Of a DNA stretch of 6,279 bases, positions 5,338-6,279 are shown one piece after another. A program made the translations under genes and the position numbers. Source of the stretch: Candidatus Sigynarchaeota archaeon (GTDB taxonomy: Archaea > Asgardarchaeota > Lokiarchaeia > Sigynarchaeales > Sigynarchaeaceae); assembly GCA_030587525.1 (NCBI GenBank), contig JAUQYW010000351.1, positions 1 through 6,279 on the forward strand, given 5' to 3'. The number at the start of each line of letters is the position of its first letter. Position 1 is the stretch's first letter. The notes beneath the pieces are model-generated. The model worked only from the letters and a program-made list of their open reading frames with translations. It did no database searches and was not told the DNA's origin.

Positions 5338-5343
5338 GGTGAT
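5338..5343 (+). promoter_or_regulatory. Shine-Dalgarno GGTGAT that sets the SUFU start
   Basis: GGTGAT matches the 3' end of archaeal 16S rRNA (complement of ATCACC) and lies four bases before the ATG at 5348. It decides in favour of that ATG over the upstream in-frame alternative at 5279, which would add 23 residues with no ribosome binding site. Confidence 0.6.
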
Positions 5344-5347
5344 TTGC

Positions 5348-6085
5348 ATGAAAAAAAAAGAGATCTTAAAATCGGGAGCACCGATCATCACTCATTCGGG
5401 CGGCCCGAAGCAATTCGACGGGGTGGCGCCCTCTGTCGACAGCGATTCAATTAGCGACCATGTGACGAAGCACATCGGACCAATTGCATCCGTATTCCAT
5501 GAAATCGTGTCGAGGGGCGTGCACCTGGACGTGAACTGGATCGCGCCCACCCCGAGTCGCCCCATCCACGTGCTCGTGACGATGGGTATGAGCGACTTGC
5601 CCATGAACGTGCCGAAGGAGCTCAAGGATGATGCTTACATGGAACTTCTCGTGGTCTTGCCTGGCAACTGGCCGCTCACGAAAGACGCATTGAAGGACGA
5701 GCAGAATTACTGGCCCATTCGATTGCTCAAGGACATGGCCAGATTGCCTCATGATTACAACACGTGGCTAGGGTTCGGTCACACGGTCCCGAACGGCGAT
5801 CCGCCCGTGCCCTACTCATCGAACACGTCGTTCTGCTGCGCGCTCATCCATCCACCAATTCTCTTGTTCGGAAACCCGGATCCCGTTCCATTCCCGCTAG
5901 ATTTCTTTAAACTGCGCATCGACGCTAGCAAGACCATCCGCTTCTTCACGGTCCTGCCCATGTATGCCGAGGAGGTGGCCTTCAAGCTGGATAATGGACT
6001 GGATCCCTTGATGGACCTGTATGACCAGCACAACGTGACATCGATGATCGACATCCATCGCCCGAACGTGTGCGCAGGAAAGTAA
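5348..6085 (+). CDS. suppressor of fused (SUFU) domain protein
   Basis: The 245-residue product belongs to the bacterial-type suppressor-of-fused domain family. In animals the related SUFU protein holds transcription factors of Hedgehog signalling; in bacteria members occur as stand-alone proteins or as immunity proteins beside polymorphic toxins, binding another protein rather than catalysing a reaction. The family core is clear: HVLVTMGMSDLPMNVP (74-89), LVVLPGNWPL (101-110), YWPIRLLKDMARLPH (121-135), the Gly-rich TWLGFGHTVPNGDPP (139-153), a PLDFFKLRI strand (183-191), FFTVLPMYAEE (199-209) and the IDIHRPNV end (234-241). There is no signal peptide or membrane segment, so it should be cytosolic. 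The first 40 residues are family-poor and begin with a Lys-rich run from nine consecutive A bases. No toxin gene is visible beside it; the next gene converges on it with a 16-base gap. The family call is firm, the role unknown. Confidence 0.92.
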   Translation: MKKKEILKSGAPIITHSGGPKQFDGVAPSVDSDSISDHVTKHIGPIASVFHEIVSRGVHLDVNWIAPTPSRPIHVLVTMGMSDLPMNVPKELKDDAYMELLVVLPGNWPLTKDALKDEQNYWPIRLLKDMARLPHDYNTWLGFGHTVPNGDPPVPYSSNTSFCCALIHPPILLFGNPDPVPFPLDFFKLRIDASKTIRFFTVLPMYAEEVAFKLDNGLDPLMDLYDQHNVTSMIDIHRPNVCAGK

Positions 6086-6101
6086 CCGGCAAATGAACCA
6101 T

Positions 6102-6278
6102 TCACGTCCGTCGTTTGAGCACGGTTTCAAACCAATCGTTGACTTCCGGTACAGGACGAACTTCCACCCATTCGTGATCGATGACATTCTCGTGGAATTT
6201 CGTGACGAGAATTTGATTTCGCTGGGACAAGTGGCTTCCAGCTTTTTGATCGTGACGGTCTCGAAGAGCATCGAGCAT
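6102..6278 (-). CDS. C-terminal end of an unrecognised protein (cut by right edge)
   Basis: Reading the minus strand from the right edge, a frame stays open for 58 codons to a TGA at 6104-6102. It gives a believable soluble C-terminus: QILVTKFHENVIDHEWVEV followed by RPVPEVNDWFETVLKRRT. The Met codon at 6278 may be internal; the gene probably begins beyond the window. Codon use resembles that of the SUFU gene. I do not recognise the family and see no catalytic motif. The gene ends 16 bases from the SUFU stop in a convergent arrangement. An overlapping longer minus-strand frame (5897-6271) looks like a shadow because it runs deep into the SUFU gene. Confidence 0.55.
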   Translation of the reverse strand: MLDALRDRHDQKAGSHLSQRNQILVTKFHENVIDHEWVEVRPVPEVNDWFETVLKRRT

Positions 6279-6279
6279 A

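Noticed and set aside
1..6279. CRISPR array, rRNA, or origin of replication
   Set aside because: No regularly spaced identical repeats other than protein-coding coils were seen, nor any rRNA-like or origin-like sequence.

Overview
The window most likely comes from an archaeon, probably of the Asgard (Promethearchaeota) group. The pointers are an archaeal-style TATA box and T-tract terminators, a phosphohexomutase whose sugar loop reads GEENGG as in archaeal enzymes, NosD-like and propeller-like surface-protein pieces rich in N-glycosylation sequons, and a small protein whose strand/helix order resembles the longin/Roadblock proteins common in Asgard genomes. There is no rRNA or other decisive marker gene, so the assignment is inference. 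The set also includes a suppressor-of-fused (SUFU) domain protein, a family better known from bacteria and animals.

Bases 1-1739 look like a gene graveyard. In order they hold the C-terminal end of an IS630-type transposase, a both-ends-truncated beta-propeller surface-protein piece, a short antisense stretch that reads as a two-helix membrane-protein fragment, a parallel beta-helix (NosD-like) piece with five 23-24-residue coils but no signal peptide or anchor, and the C-terminal end of an unrecognised protein with a probable frameshift. None looks like an intact gene.

Bases 1820-6279 look like ordinary, tightly packed housekeeping and accessory genes. On the plus strand a phosphoglucomutase/phosphomannomutase family enzyme is followed by a NUDIX hydrolase, probably cotranscribed: the first interconverts sugar phosphates, and the second probably cleaves ADP-ribose or a related nucleotide-sugar. 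Five bases after the NUDIX stop lies the stop of a minus-strand pair made of a 61-residue hypothetical protein and a 167-residue longin-like protein. A divergent intergenic region with a clear TATA box then leads to gcvH, the lipoyl carrier of the glycine cleavage system, here without gcvT/P/L partners. After a T-rich terminator comes the SUFU protein with its own Shine-Dalgarno sequence. It converges on the C-terminal end of an unrecognised minus-strand gene that runs off the right edge.

The points most worth a second look are the mosaic of broken genes, the SUFU protein in an apparently archaeal context, the longin-like protein with its small partner, the insertion in the lipoyl-domain loop of GcvH, and the paired T7 tracts inside the 3' end of the NUDIX gene.
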